64,000 nt of DNA from Streptomyces sp. CMB-StM0423 (GTDB lineage Bacteria > Actinomycetota > Actinomycetes > Streptomycetales > Streptomycetaceae), in assembly GCF_002847285.1 (NCBI RefSeq), contig NZ_CP025407.1:5459001-5523000 (forward strand). Reading direction: 5' to 3'. Both the position numbers and the translations under genes were made by a program. The notes under the pieces are model-generated. The model ran no database searches. It was not told the DNA's origin and saw only the letters and a list, made by a program, of their open reading frames with translations. Of the stretch, positions 1 to 8,502 are shown one piece after another. Position 1 is the first letter of the stretch. Each line of letters begins with the position of its first letter.

Positions 1-174
1 CCGCAGCGTCTCCGTCAGGACCTTGGAGCTGATGCCGCCGATCCTCTCCCGCAGTTCCACCGGCCGCCTCGGGCCGTCGCGCAGCGCCCACAGCACCACG
101 GCGTTCCACGTGTTGGAGAGCAGGTCGAAGGCGAGGCGGGCCCGGCAGTCGGCGAGAAACGCGTCAGTCGTCAC
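1..174 (-). CDS. HxlR-family transcriptional regulator (N-terminal part, cut by window edge)
   Basis: The first 58 codons of a reverse-strand gene are present, beginning at a GTG (174-172) and running off the left edge. The translation contains LLSNTWNAVVLWAL, RDGPRRPVELRERIGGIS and SKVLTETLR, the winged-helix core of HxlR-type regulators, which are usually about 110-150 residues long. HxlR proteins bind DNA as dimers and often sense redox state or electrophiles. The gene is divergent from the reductase starting at 253, with 78 bases between the starts, so the regulator probably controls that gene and itself. The C-terminal half is not in the window, so no effector-sensing cysteine can be assessed. 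Confidence 0.85.
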   Translation of the reverse strand, partial: MTTDAFLADCRARLAFDLLSNTWNAVVLWALRDGPRRPVELRERIGGISSKVLTETLR

Positions 175-188
175 GTACCAAATGGTGC
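175..188. promoter_or_regulatory. Candidate HxlR operator between divergent genes
   Basis: GTACC-AAAT-GGTGC is an almost perfect inverted repeat (one mismatch in the outer arm) directly upstream of the HxlR start and about 65 bases before the reductase start. Its position would let a dimeric winged-helix protein control both genes. This is inferred from symmetry and context only. Confidence 0.3.
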
Positions 189-252
189 CCGCCCCGCCTT
201 CTAACGTCGTTCCGGACCCCCCTTCCAACACCCACACGAAACGGAACACGCA

Positions 253-948
253 ATGAAGATCGGCGTATTGGGAACCGGCAACATGGCCCACGCCCTCGCC
301 ACCCACTGGGTACGCGCCGGGCACCACCTCACCATCGGCGGACGCGACATCCGCAAAGCCCAGCACCTCGCCGCCCGCCTCGGCGGCAGCACCACCGCCG
401 GCGACCTCCGTGCCGCCGCCGGGGCCGGCCAGGACGTAGTCCTGGCCGCCCTGCCCTTCGACGCTGGCGCACACGTCGTACGGGACCTCCGCACCGCCCT
501 GGACGGCAAGGTGCTCCTCGACTGCTCCAACCCCGTCGGCCCCGGCTTCCGCCTGCTCACGGACCGCGGCCCCTCAGCCGCCCAGCTCCTCGCCGCCGCG
601 GCCCCGGGAGCCCACGTGGTCAAAGCGTTCAACCTCTGCCACGAAGACGTCTGGCGCATGCGGCCGCCCGTCTTCGACGGACGCCCCCTCGCCGTACCGC
701 TGTGCGGCGACGACCCGACAGCCCTCGCGCTCGTACACGAGTTGATACGCGACGTCGGCTGCGAACCCGTCCCCGGCGGCGGCCTCGAACGCGCCGGGCT
801 CCTCGAAGCGACCGCCGCGCTGTTCATCGCTCTCTGGGTAGGCGAAGGCGCAGACGCCCAAGCGATAGCCCCGCCCCTCGCCTACGCCACCGGGTCTGCC
901 GACCCCCGGGAGGCCGAAGGCGGTACGGAGGCGGCGGCGCTCCGCTGA
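253..948 (+). CDS. NADPH-dependent F420 reductase-like oxidoreductase
   Basis: A 231-residue protein beginning MKIGVLGTGNMAHALA, a GxGxxA dinucleotide-binding turn of the F420-dependent NADP oxidoreductase/ProC-like fold. Later segments (VVLAALPFDA, LLDCSNPVG, AHVVKAFN) match the family's NADP- and substrate-lobe motifs. Members move hydride between NADP(H) and F420 or act as uncharacterised NAD(P) reductases, and this copy is cytosolic with no signal peptide. The start is an ATG shortly after GGAACACGCA; no strong ribosome site is seen. It is divergent from an HxlR regulator, a common pairing for redox-responsive reductases. The real substrate is unknown. Confidence 0.8.
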   Translation: MKIGVLGTGNMAHALATHWVRAGHHLTIGGRDIRKAQHLAARLGGSTTAGDLRAAAGAGQDVVLAALPFDAGAHVVRDLRTALDGKVLLDCSNPVGPGFRLLTDRGPSAAQLLAAAAPGAHVVKAFNLCHEDVWRMRPPVFDGRPLAVPLCGDDPTALALVHELIRDVGCEPVPGGGLERAGLLEATAALFIALWVGEGADAQAIAPPLAYATGSADPREAEGGTEAAALR

Positions 949-1063
949 ATCCTCCTGAGGACCGACGGACCGACGGATCGCTGCCTCGACGGCCCCCGCG
1001 CCACCTCCGTTGTCGTGCCTTCCGCCAGCTCAGTGAATCTCGCGGCGCCCACCCGAACCGTGA

Positions 1064-1240
1064 TCCGCAGAAAGCCCACTGCACGGAGCCTTCGTCGCCA
1101 AGGTTCTGGTCGTCCACAGCCGCCGCCTGCCCGGCTGGCTGCTCCCGGCGGCGGGCAGCACGCTGTTCGCCGCCATCGGGGTGCTGTGGTACTCGGCGCC
1201 GCTGTGGGTCCTCAATGGGTACGCGGTTCCTGGTCTGTAG
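1064..1240 (+). pseudogene. Decayed 3' end of a DUF6529-like membrane protein
   Basis: One frame between a TGA at 1061-1063 and a TAG at 1238-1240 has strong third-position G/C and reads as the tail of a membrane protein: HGAFVAKVLVVHSRRLPGW, then LLPAAGSTLFAAIGVLWYSA and PLWVLNGY. This resembles the C-terminal two-helix part of DUF6529 proteins common in Streptomyces. There is no start codon and no upstream coding sequence in the frame, so it is a truncated remnant. Its last bases overlap the 3' end of the DUF397 gene on the other strand. The family name is from memory; the coding character is seen directly. Confidence 0.55.
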
Positions 1241-1424
1241 CGACGACGAGGGCGACGAACCGGGTCCAGGCATCGGGGGTGAAGCGGAGTATGGGACCCT
1301 CCGGGTCCTTCGAGTCGCGTACGTGGACGGTGTGCGGGGTGGGTGCGACCTCGATGCAGTCGCCGCCGTCCTGGCTGCTGTAGCTCGACTTGAACCAGGA
1401 CACCCCTGGGTCAGTGGTGCTCAT
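1212..1424 (-). CDS. DUF397 domain protein
   Basis: A 70-residue protein with the DUF397 hallmarks WFKSSYSSQDGGDCIEVA, VHVRDSKDPEGPILRFTPDAW and a C-terminal FVALV helix. DUF397 proteins are small partners of the adjacent XRE/DUF5753 regulators in Streptomyces; the WhiJ/BldB-type systems are the studied examples and affect development. It follows the HTH gene with a 4-base start/stop overlap (1421-1424), indicating translational coupling. It is probably not a DNA-binding protein itself. Confidence 0.93.
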   Translation of the reverse strand: MSTTDPGVSWFKSSYSSQDGGDCIEVAPTPHTVHVRDSKDPEGPILRFTPDAWTRFVALVVATDQEPRTH

Positions 1425-2272
1425 AGGTCTCCTGCCACTTCCTCGATCAGGCGGGCCGAATCCTCATTACTGAGGGCGAACGCGCGCATTGAACCGTAAC
1501 GGAGCCAGAAGGCGCTGGTCTGTTCCCGGCCAACCCGGGACATCACGCAGCCTTGGGACTCGACGTAGACGGACTGCTTTCCGTCGGCTGCCTCCAGCAG
1601 CACCATGTGGCCGTTCAGGCCGCCATGCACTGCGCGTGCCGAGGGCATCACCTGGATGTCGACATTGCGCAGCTCCGCACACTCCAGTAGTCGGCGGAGC
1701 TGCGCCTTCATGACCTGACGGCTCCCCACCATGCGGTGCAGCGTCGCCTCCTCGATGATGAAGGCGAACGCAACCAGGGGCTTCTTGCGGGTGAGTAGCG
1801 ACTGACGTGCCAGGCGGGCGGTCAACCAGTCGTCGACCGTCTCGTCGTCGATAGGCGGGTACGCACCGCCAAGAAGGATTCTCGCGTAACTCTCGGTCTG
1901 CAACAGACCCGGGATCACCAGAGGGTCGTACGAGAACCGGATCGCCGCCTCCTTCTCCAACGTCGCCAAGTCCCGGAAGAACGTCGGTAACTGCGCGAAA
2001 TCCACCTCATCCTGCAACTCCGCCAGCACACCCCCCGCCTCCACCACCTCCTCCGCCCGCTCCGTGAACTCCGCCTTCGCCGGCCGCCGTCCCTGCTCCA
2101 CCGACGCGCAGTGGTCCAGCGAGTACCCCATCCGCTCGGCCAACTCCTCCTGCGTCAGCCCCGCCTTCGTGCGGAAGAACTTCAGCAGCCTGCCGTACGC
2201 GACCCAGCTCCCCGGCCTGCCGTCGTCGTCGATGCGCTTTCCCCGGCGGCGGTTGTTTCCCATCTGACCCAC
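1421..2272 (-). CDS. XRE-family regulator with DUF5753 domain (WhiJ-like)
   Basis: A 283-residue protein. Residues about 25-85 form a lambda-repressor helix-turn-helix (FRTKAGLTQEELAERMGYS followed by SVEQGRRPAK). The remainder is the DUF5753 sensor-like domain, with YDPLVIPGLLQTESYARIL, RQSLLTRKKPL and IQVMPSARAVHGGLNGHMVL. It is co-transcribed with the overlapping DUF397 gene and divergent from an anti-sigma-type ATPase at 2433, a recurrent Streptomyces trio whose paralogues control differentiation and antibiotic production. The start is an ATG; an in-frame ATG at residue 4 is an alternative. Copies of GTACA in the upstream region may be its operator. Confidence 0.92.
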   Translation of the reverse strand: MGQMGNNRRRGKRIDDDGRPGSWVAYGRLLKFFRTKAGLTQEELAERMGYSLDHCASVEQGRRPAKAEFTERAEEVVEAGGVLAELQDEVDFAQLPTFFRDLATLEKEAAIRFSYDPLVIPGLLQTESYARILLGGAYPPIDDETVDDWLTARLARQSLLTRKKPLVAFAFIIEEATLHRMVGSRQVMKAQLRRLLECAELRNVDIQVMPSARAVHGGLNGHMVLLEAADGKQSVYVESQGCVMSRVGREQTSAFWLRYGSMRAFALSNEDSARLIEEVAGDL

Positions 2273-2304
2273 GCCCCTGTCTGTCGTACGCGCGTGCTAT
2301 CCGG

Positions 2305-2374
2305 GTACAACGACACGTATCGGCACGGGTTTCGGGCATCGGCCCGTACAAAACAGCCCCCTTCTCGTACACAA
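2305..2374. promoter_or_regulatory. Divergent promoter region with three GTACA-type repeats
   Basis: The 160-base gap between the XRE gene and the ATPase gene contains GTACAA at 2305-2310 and 2346-2351 and GTACACAA at 2367-2374, all in the same orientation. Such direct repeats in a divergent promoter region are candidate binding sites for the adjacent HTH protein. No convincing -10/-35 pair was identified. Confidence 0.3.
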
Positions 2375-2432
2375 CGCCCCTGAGGCCCGGCTGCCCTGCC
2401 CGCCCCCTCTCCACCCCCGCCACCGTTGCTCC

Positions 2433-2855
2433 ATGCACGCACCAACCGCCGACCCCACCCTCGCCGCGCTCTTCAGCCCCACCCCCCGCGGCGCCCGCCG
2501 TGCCCGGCTGCTCGCCGTGCACCAACTCGCCGCGTGGGGCATCCCCCGCACGACTGCCACCGCCGAGGCCGTCGCCGTCGTGACCGCCGAGCTGGCCGCC
2601 AACGCGGCCGTGCACGGACGGCATCCGGGGCGGTGCTTCCGGCTGCGGCTGCGGCTGATGGAGCACGTCGTACGGATCGAAATCTCCGACGCCCGCCCCG
2701 AACGGCCTCTCCCCACGGCCGCCCCGCCCGGCGCGGTTCACCCCGAGAGCGACCGCGGCCGCGGGCTCGTCCTCGTCGCCGCGTTCGCCGAGCGCTGGGG
2801 CTGCTTCCAGGCCGACGCCGTCGTCAAGACCGTCTGGGCCGAGGTCCGGCGGTAG
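2433..2855 (+). CDS. ATP-binding protein, anti-sigma-factor-kinase type (HATPase_c_2)
   Basis: A 140-residue GHKL ATPase of the RsbW/SpoIIAB-like class. Motifs are the N box VVTAELAANAAVHG (about residues 49-62), RIEISDARP (G1-like) and DRGRGLVLVAAFAERWG (G2). Streptomyces encodes dozens of these short kinases; known ones bind sigma factors or phosphorylate anti-anti-sigma proteins, but most are unassigned. It is divergent from the XRE/DUF397 pair, completing the usual trio. The partner protein cannot be told from the sequence. Confidence 0.9.
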   Translation: MHAPTADPTLAALFSPTPRGARRARLLAVHQLAAWGIPRTTATAEAVAVVTAELAANAAVHGRHPGRCFRLRLRLMEHVVRIEISDARPERPLPTAAPPGAVHPESDRGRGLVLVAAFAERWGCFQADAVVKTVWAEVRR

Positions 2856-2879
2856 CGTCCCGCCCGGTGGGGCGCCGCC

Positions 2880-4283
2880 TCAGAACAGCTTGCCCGGGTT
2901 CATGATGCCCAGCGGGTCGAAGACCGCCTTGATCTGCCGCTGCAGCTCCAGACCCACCGGGCCCAGCTCCTTCGCCAGCCACTCCTTCTTCAGCAGCCCC
3001 ACCCCGTGCTCCCCCGTGATCGTGCCGCCCAGGTCCAGGCCCAGGGCCATGATCGCGTCGAACGACTTGCGCGCCCGCGCCGACTCGTCCGGGTCGGCCG
3101 GGTCGAAGCAGACGTTGGGGTGGGTGTTGCCGTCGCCCGCGTGGACGCAGGTGCCGATGGTCAGGTCGTACGCCGCGGCGATCTCGGCGACGCCGTCGAG
3201 GAAGGCGCCGAGGCGGCTGCGGGGGACGCAGACGTCGTCGATCATCGTGGTGCCGCTGACCGCCTCCAGGGCGGGGAGGGCGGCGCGGCGGGCGGCGAGC
3301 AGCAGTTCCGACTCGGCCGCGTCCGCCGCCGGGACGACCTCCGTGGCGCCCGCCGCGGTGCAGAGGGCGCCCACGGCGGCGAGGTCGGCGGCCGGGTCCG
3401 GGGTGTCGAAGGCGGCGAGGAGGAGGGCTTCCGTGGTCTCCGGGAGGCCCATCTTCGTGAGGGAGTTGACGGCCCGTACCGTCATCCGGTCCATCAGCTC
3501 CAGCAGCGACGGCACGTGCCCGCCCGCCATGATCCGGCAGATCGCGTCGCACGCCGCCGCCGACGACGGGAACTCCGCCGCCAGCGCCAACTGCGGCCCC
3601 GGCGCCGGCTTGAGGGCCAGGGTGGCGCCGACGACCGCGCCGAGGCTGCCCTCCGAGCCGACGAAGAGCCGGGTCAGGTCGTAGCCCGCGACGCCCTTGG
3701 CCGTCCGGCGGCCGGTGGTGAGCAGGCGGCCGTCGGGGAGGACGACGTCGAGGCCGAGGACGTACTCCGCCGTGACGCCGTACTTCACGCAGCACAGCCC
3801 GCCCGAGCCCGTGCCGATGTTGCCGCCGATCGTGCACGTCTCCCAGCTCGACGGATCCGGCGGGTAGAACATGCCCTCGGCGGCGACCGCGCGGGAGAGC
3901 GCGGCGTTGACGACGCCCGGTTCGACGACGGCGATCCGGTTGACCGGGTCGATCTCCACGATGCGGTCCATCTTCACGAACGAGAGCACGATCGCCCCGT
4001 CCTCCGCGTTGGCCGCGCCGGACAGGCCCGTACGGGCGCCCTGCGGGACGACCGGGACGCGCAGCTCCGTCGCCGTCCGCAGCACGTGCTGCACCTGCTC
4101 GACCGTCTGCGGCAGCACCACCGCCGCGGGCGTGCCGGAGGGGCAGAACCCGGCCATGTCGCCGGCGTACGCCACGGTGACGTCCGGGTCCGTCAGCACC
4201 GCCGCGGCGGGCAGGCCCCGACGGAGGGCGGTACGCACTGCCTCGTCCCGGGTCGCGTGTCCGGCTGCTGCCTCATCGCTCAT
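2880..4283 (-). CDS. FAD-linked oxidase (glycolate/D-lactate dehydrogenase GlcD-like)
   Basis: A 467-residue cytosolic flavoenzyme of the PCMH/vanillyl-alcohol-oxidase fold. The FAD-binding half holds PSGTPAAVVLPQTVEQV, PVVPQGARTGLSGAA and DPSSWETCTIGGNIGTGSGG; the C-terminal FAD-linked oxidase half ends TITGEHGVGLLKKEWL and IMNPGKLF, both typical of D-2-hydroxyacid dehydrogenases. It should oxidise glycolate, D-lactate or a related hydroxyacid. ATG 4283 is chosen because GGAG lies 5 bases upstream; a TTG 15 bases earlier is also open but lacks a ribosome site. It converges on the ATPase gene. Confidence 0.9.
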   Translation of the reverse strand: MSDEAAAGHATRDEAVRTALRRGLPAAAVLTDPDVTVAYAGDMAGFCPSGTPAAVVLPQTVEQVQHVLRTATELRVPVVPQGARTGLSGAANAEDGAIVLSFVKMDRIVEIDPVNRIAVVEPGVVNAALSRAVAAEGMFYPPDPSSWETCTIGGNIGTGSGGLCCVKYGVTAEYVLGLDVVLPDGRLLTTGRRTAKGVAGYDLTRLFVGSEGSLGAVVGATLALKPAPGPQLALAAEFPSSAAACDAICRIMAGGHVPSLLELMDRMTVRAVNSLTKMGLPETTEALLLAAFDTPDPAADLAAVGALCTAAGATEVVPAADAAESELLLAARRAALPALEAVSGTTMIDDVCVPRSRLGAFLDGVAEIAAAYDLTIGTCVHAGDGNTHPNVCFDPADPDESARARKSFDAIMALGLDLGGTITGEHGVGLLKKEWLAKELGPVGLELQRQIKAVFDPLGIMNPGKLF

Positions 4284-4329
4284 GGCTCCAGACTGCAACG
4301 CCTCCGCCCGCCGCGAAACCCCGCCCGCC

Positions 4330-6507
4330 TCACGTCACCCGCGGTAGCTGGCCGTCCAGCCAGTCCGTCAGGGTCTCCATGTACGACGCCGTGATGTGTG
4401 CCCCGTTCCGGTAGACGATCACGTTTCCGATCACCGCGGGGCAGGTGCCGTCCTTGCACATCACCGGCTTCGGGTCGATGAGCCCCACCTCGTCGAACTT
4501 CGCGTTCGCCCGCGCGCTCACCGGCTCGTACCCGTACCCGTCCGCCTCCGAGAACGCGCAGTCCTCCAGATCCCTGACCGCGCCGGAGACGCAGGACGGG
4601 ATGTCCTCGGGCGGGTACGGGTTGTCGGCGAGGGTGAGGACGGTGGCGCCGGTGCCGAGGAGGTCGTCCATGGTCTCCTCGTAGCCCTTCTGGTGCGCCT
4701 TGGCGCTCTCCTTGCCGCCGAGCCGCTTGCCGTCCTCGACGACCGTCTTGACGTCCTGCGTGCCCGTGATGATCAGGTCGGGATCCTCCTCCTCGATCCG
4801 GTCCAGGGCGTTGTCGCGCCACTCGTCGCACTCGGTGTACGTGCGCTGGAGCTGGTTGTTGAAGACCGTGACCTGGGCCGGGGTGCAGGCCGACTTCGTG
4901 AGGGTGACCAGCCGCAGGCCGCGCCGCTCGGTGATCTTCTCCAGCGCGGGGGAGTACTGCATGGCGTGCGAGTCGCCGAAGAGGACGACGGTGTCGCTGC
5001 CGCCCTTGTTGCCGTAGGCGCAGTCCCCCGACTCCGTCTCCTGCTGCCCGGCCAGGCAGCCGTCGTCGTGGACCTTGCCGCGGTCGTCGGTGGCCTTCTC
5101 CGGGAGCGGGCGCAGCGCCTTCGCGGACTTCTGCGGCTGGTCCTCGTCGGCGAGGGCGGCGGCGCCGCGGGCCTGTTCCGCGGAGGCCAGCGCGATGGTC
5201 GGGGCGGAGATCCAGGAGCCGGCCGCGACGAGCACCGTGGCGGTCGTGCAGGCGGCGCCGACGGCCAGGGCGCGGGGGGTGGGCAGGAGGACGCGGGCGC
5301 GGCGTACGGGCTCCTCCACGAGCCGGTGCGTGAGCGCCGCGGGCAGCGCGGCGGCGGCGACCACGACGAGCATCCAGCGCACGGACAGCTCGCGGTCCAG
5401 CGCGAGGGGCACGAAGACGACGGCGGGCCAGTGCCACAGGTACCAGGAGTACGAGATCCGCCCCGCGTACCGCAGCGGCGGCACGGACAGCAGCCGGGCC
5501 ACGGGGTGGGCGGCGGGCCCGCAGCCGGCGGCGATGACGGCCGCGGTGCCCAGCACCGGCAGCAGGCCCCACGGACCCGGGAAGCGGGTGGCGTCGTCGA
5601 ACCGCAGTCCGGCGTACGCGACGGCCGCAAGCCCTGCCGCCGCCAGCGCACCGGCGGCGAGCGCACCCGTCCGGGCGCCGGGACCGGCGCCGGTCCCGGC
5701 GGCGGGCAGGGCGCGGCGCCAGGCGGCGGCGGGGACCAGGGCGAGGAGCCCGCCGACGGCCAGCTCCCAGCCGCGGGTGAACGTCGAGAAGTACGCGACC
5801 CCGCCCTCCTCGGCGCTCAGCCGCACGGCGTGCGCGAAGGACACCGCCGCCAGCGCCCCCAGCACCACCGCCAGCCGCGCCCGCAGCCCGAAGCGGGCCG
5901 GGAGGGGCGCACGGCCGGTATCGCCCGCGCGTACCGGCTTCTTACCCCCGCCCCGTACCTTCCGGAACGTCCACAGCACCGCCAGCACCAGCAGCGGCCA
6001 CGCCAGATAGAACTGCTCCTCCACCGCCAGCGACCAGTAGTGCTGGAGCGGGCTCGCCTCCGCGTCCGCCGCCGAGTAGTCGACGGCCCGCCCCGCCTGC
6101 TGCCAGTTCGTCGCGTACAGCGCCGCGCCCACCGCGTCCGCCGCGACGTTCCGCCGCTCCAGCGGCGGCATCCACTGCACCGCCGCCAGGCACACCGCCA
6201 GCACCACGACCGCCGCCGCGGGCAGCAGCCGGCGCGCCCGGCGGCCGTAGAAGCGCAGCAGCGACACCTTGCCGTGCCGCTCCGCCTCGCGCAGCAGCAG
6301 GCCGGTGATGAGGAAGCCGGAGACGACGAAGAAGACGTCCACGCCGACGTATCCGCCGGGGAACCAGGGGACGCCCGCGTGGTAGAGCAGGACAAGGCCG
6401 AGCGCCACCGCCCGGAGCCCCTCCACGTCGGGGCGGAACGCCGGGCGGCGCCGCTCGTCTCGCTCGTCGTCTCGCGCAGCCTCCTGCTGCTCCCGCTCGA
6501 TACGCAT
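4330..6507 (-). CDS. Membrane acyltransferase with SGNH domain (OafA/YrhL type)
   Basis: About 725 residues. The N-terminal half is an acyltransferase-3 domain of about ten membrane helices, starting RPDVEGLRAVALGLVLLYHAG (catalytic-type His near residue 43), then GGYVGVDVFFVVSGFLITG and WSLAVEEQFYLAWPLL. The C-terminal part, after about residue 480, is an extracytoplasmic SGNH domain with VVLFGDSHAMQYSPAL. Such proteins O-acylate cell-envelope glycans or exported metabolites. GTG 6510 directly precedes ATG 6507; neither has a clear ribosome site. Nothing nearby points to the substrate. Confidence 0.9.
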   Translation of the reverse strand: MRIEREQQEAARDDERDERRRPAFRPDVEGLRAVALGLVLLYHAGVPWFPGGYVGVDVFFVVSGFLITGLLLREAERHGKVSLLRFYGRRARRLLPAAAVVVLAVCLAAVQWMPPLERRNVAADAVGAALYATNWQQAGRAVDYSAADAEASPLQHYWSLAVEEQFYLAWPLLVLAVLWTFRKVRGGGKKPVRAGDTGRAPLPARFGLRARLAVVLGALAAVSFAHAVRLSAEEGGVAYFSTFTRGWELAVGGLLALVPAAAWRRALPAAGTGAGPGARTGALAAGALAAAGLAAVAYAGLRFDDATRFPGPWGLLPVLGTAAVIAAGCGPAAHPVARLLSVPPLRYAGRISYSWYLWHWPAVVFVPLALDRELSVRWMLVVVAAAALPAALTHRLVEEPVRRARVLLPTPRALAVGAACTTATVLVAAGSWISAPTIALASAEQARGAAALADEDQPQKSAKALRPLPEKATDDRGKVHDDGCLAGQQETESGDCAYGNKGGSDTVVLFGDSHAMQYSPALEKITERRGLRLVTLTKSACTPAQVTVFNNQLQRTYTECDEWRDNALDRIEEEDPDLIITGTQDVKTVVEDGKRLGGKESAKAHQKGYEETMDDLLGTGATVLTLADNPYPPEDIPSCVSGAVRDLEDCAFSEADGYGYEPVSARANAKFDEVGLIDPKPVMCKDGTCPAVIGNVIVYRNGAHITASYMETLTDWLDGQLPRVT

Positions 6508-6590
6508 CACAATTGCGTATCATCCCTGTCGCGGAACGGCCAAGCCGGGGTGGGAAAACTGACAGGGACGAGGCAGGAGTCACTCGCGGC

Positions 6591-7736
6591 TCAGAGGTTG
6601 CCGCGCATGTCCTGTTCGCGCTCGATGGCCTCGAACAGGGCCTTGAAGTTGCCCTTTCCGAAGCCCATGGAGCCGTGCCGCTCGATGATCTCGAAGAACA
6701 CCGTGGGCCGGTCCTGCACCGGCTTGGTGAAGATCTGCAGCAGGTAGCCGTCCTCGTCGCGGTCGGCGAGGATCTTCAACTCCCGCAGCTCGTCGATCGG
6801 TACGCGGGTGTCGCCGACCCACTCGCCGAGGGTGTCGTAGTACGCGTCCGGCACGCCGAGGAACGCGACGCCGGCCGCGCGCATGGTCCGTACCGTGCCG
6901 ACGATGTCGTTCGTGGCCAGCGCGATGTGCTGGACGCCTGGGGAGTTGTAGAACTCCAGGTACTCGTCGATCTGCGACTTCTTCTTGCCGGGCGCCGGCT
7001 CGTTGATCGGGAACTTGACCTTCAGCGTGCCGTCCGCGACGACCTTGGACATGAGCGCGGAGTACTCGGTGGCGATGTCGTCGCCCACGAACTCCTTCAT
7101 GTTCGTGAAGCCCATGACCTTGTTGTAGAAGGCCACCCACTCGTCCATCCTGCCGAGCTCGACGTTGCCGACGCAGTGGTCGACGGCCTGGAAGGTCCGC
7201 CGCGCGGGCGGCGCGACCAGCGGCTCCGCGGCGGCGTAGCCGGGCAGGTACGGGCCGTCGTAGCCGGTGCGCTCGACGAGGGTGTGGCGGGTCTGGCCGT
7301 ACGTCGCGATGGCGGCGAGCACCACGGTGCCGTGCTCGTCCTTCAGCTCGTACGGCTCCTGGAGGCCGGTGGCGCCCTGCGCGACGGCGTGCGCGTACGC
7401 GGCGCGCGCGTCGGGGACTTCGAGGGCGAGGTCGACCACGCCGTCGCCGTGCTCGGCGACGTGTGCGTCGAGGAACCGGCCGCGGTCGGTGGCGGCCTTG
7501 ATGACGGAGGTGAAGACGAAACGGGCGGAGCCGTTCTCCAGGACGTAACTGGCGGTCTCGCGGCTGCCGTTCTCCGGTCCGGAGTACGCGACCAGCTTCA
7601 TGCCGAACGCCGTGGAGTAGTAGTGGGCGGCCTGTTTGGCGTTGCCGACCGCGAACACCACGGCGTCCATCCCCTTCACCGGGAAGGGGTCGTCCTGCCG
7701 GATCTGCGGAGCGGGCTGATCAATGGTCTCGGTCAT
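6591..7736 (-). CDS. hppD: 4-hydroxyphenylpyruvate dioxygenase
   Basis: A 381-residue enzyme that converts 4-hydroxyphenylpyruvate to homogentisate in tyrosine catabolism. It has two vicinal-oxygen-chelate halves. The iron ligands can be placed at His187 (VDHCVGNVE), His270 (GVQHIALAT) and Glu349 (VFFEIIERHG), and the length is normal for bacterial HPPD. ATG 7736 gives a standard N-terminus (MTETIDQP), with GGAGAG 12 bases upstream; a start 12 codons earlier would add an atypical extension. The divergent Lrp/AsnC gene at 7862 is the likely regulator. Confidence 0.97.
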   Translation of the reverse strand: MTETIDQPAPQIRQDDPFPVKGMDAVVFAVGNAKQAAHYYSTAFGMKLVAYSGPENGSRETASYVLENGSARFVFTSVIKAATDRGRFLDAHVAEHGDGVVDLALEVPDARAAYAHAVAQGATGLQEPYELKDEHGTVVLAAIATYGQTRHTLVERTGYDGPYLPGYAAAEPLVAPPARRTFQAVDHCVGNVELGRMDEWVAFYNKVMGFTNMKEFVGDDIATEYSALMSKVVADGTLKVKFPINEPAPGKKKSQIDEYLEFYNSPGVQHIALATNDIVGTVRTMRAAGVAFLGVPDAYYDTLGEWVGDTRVPIDELRELKILADRDEDGYLLQIFTKPVQDRPTVFFEIIERHGSMGFGKGNFKALFEAIEREQDMRGNL

Positions 7737-7861
7737 GCTCAAAAGGGTCTCTCCGGTTGGCAAGGTGTGCAATAGTTGCCGAAATCACTGGACAGATTGA
7801 CCGGTGAGACGCGGGCCAGGCCGGGCTATCTGTACAAGCTGACCAACGAGGAGCGTGCGGG

Positions 7862-8389
7862 ATGATCGATCAGCTCGACGGCAAGCTCCTGGAGCTGCTC
7901 GCGAACGAGCCGCGCATCGGCGTGCTGGAGGCCAGCCGCCGCCTGGGCGTCGCCCGCGGCACCACGCAGGCCCGGCTCGACCGGCTGCGCTCCGGCGGCG
8001 TCATCCGCGGCTTCGGCCCGGACGTCGACCCGGCGGCCCTGGGCTACCCGGTGACGGCGTTCGCCACCCTGGAGATCAAGCAGGGCCAGGGCACGGACGT
8101 CCGCAGCCATCTGGCGCGGGTGCCGGAGGTGCTGGAGCTGCACACGATCACGGGGCACGGCGACATGCTGTGCCGGCTGGTGGCGCGGTCGAACGCCGAT
8201 CTGCAGCGGGTGATCGACCTGGTGGTGGGGTTCGACGGGATCGTGCGGGCGTCGACGGCGATCGTGATGGAGAACCCGGTGCCGCTGCGGATCGTCCCGC
8301 TCGTACGGCAGGCGGCGGGCGGCTCCACGGTGGGCGGCTCTGCGGGGGGTGCCGGCCCGGAAGGTGCTACGGAGCGGCCGGAGCGGTGA
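7862..8389 (+). CDS. Lrp/AsnC-family regulator, probably of hppD
   Basis: A 175-residue protein with an N-terminal AsnC helix-turn-helix (IDQLDGKLLELLANEPRIG, then SRRLGVARGTTQARLDRL) and a C-terminal RAM-type ligand domain (FATLEIKQGQ, VLELHTITGHGDMLCRLVA). The last 20 or so residues are a Gly/Ala-rich tail not needed for the fold. It is divergent from hppD, with 125 bases between starts; that gap holds GGCAA (7759-7763) and TTGCC (7776-7780) as an inverted pair, a possible binding site. Regulation of hppD by a divergent AsnC-type protein is a known arrangement. The ligand is likely a tyrosine-pathway acid (inference). Confidence 0.9.
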   Translation: MIDQLDGKLLELLANEPRIGVLEASRRLGVARGTTQARLDRLRSGGVIRGFGPDVDPAALGYPVTAFATLEIKQGQGTDVRSHLARVPEVLELHTITGHGDMLCRLVARSNADLQRVIDLVVGFDGIVRASTAIVMENPVPLRIVPLVRQAAGGSTVGGSAGGAGPEGATERPER

Positions 8390-8502
8390 CCTTCGTCACG
8401 ATCTGTTTCTCACTGAGCGGTTCCACGCGGGTCGAGGGTACGGAGATCGCGTACGGACCGCACGCGAATTCCGGGGCGGTCTGACCGCGTACGGGTAGCG
8501 CG

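Noticed and set aside
4396..6747. A 783-codon open frame on the plus strand
   Set aside because: It is antisense to the acyltransferase gene, whose translation has clear domains; the plus frame has no motif.
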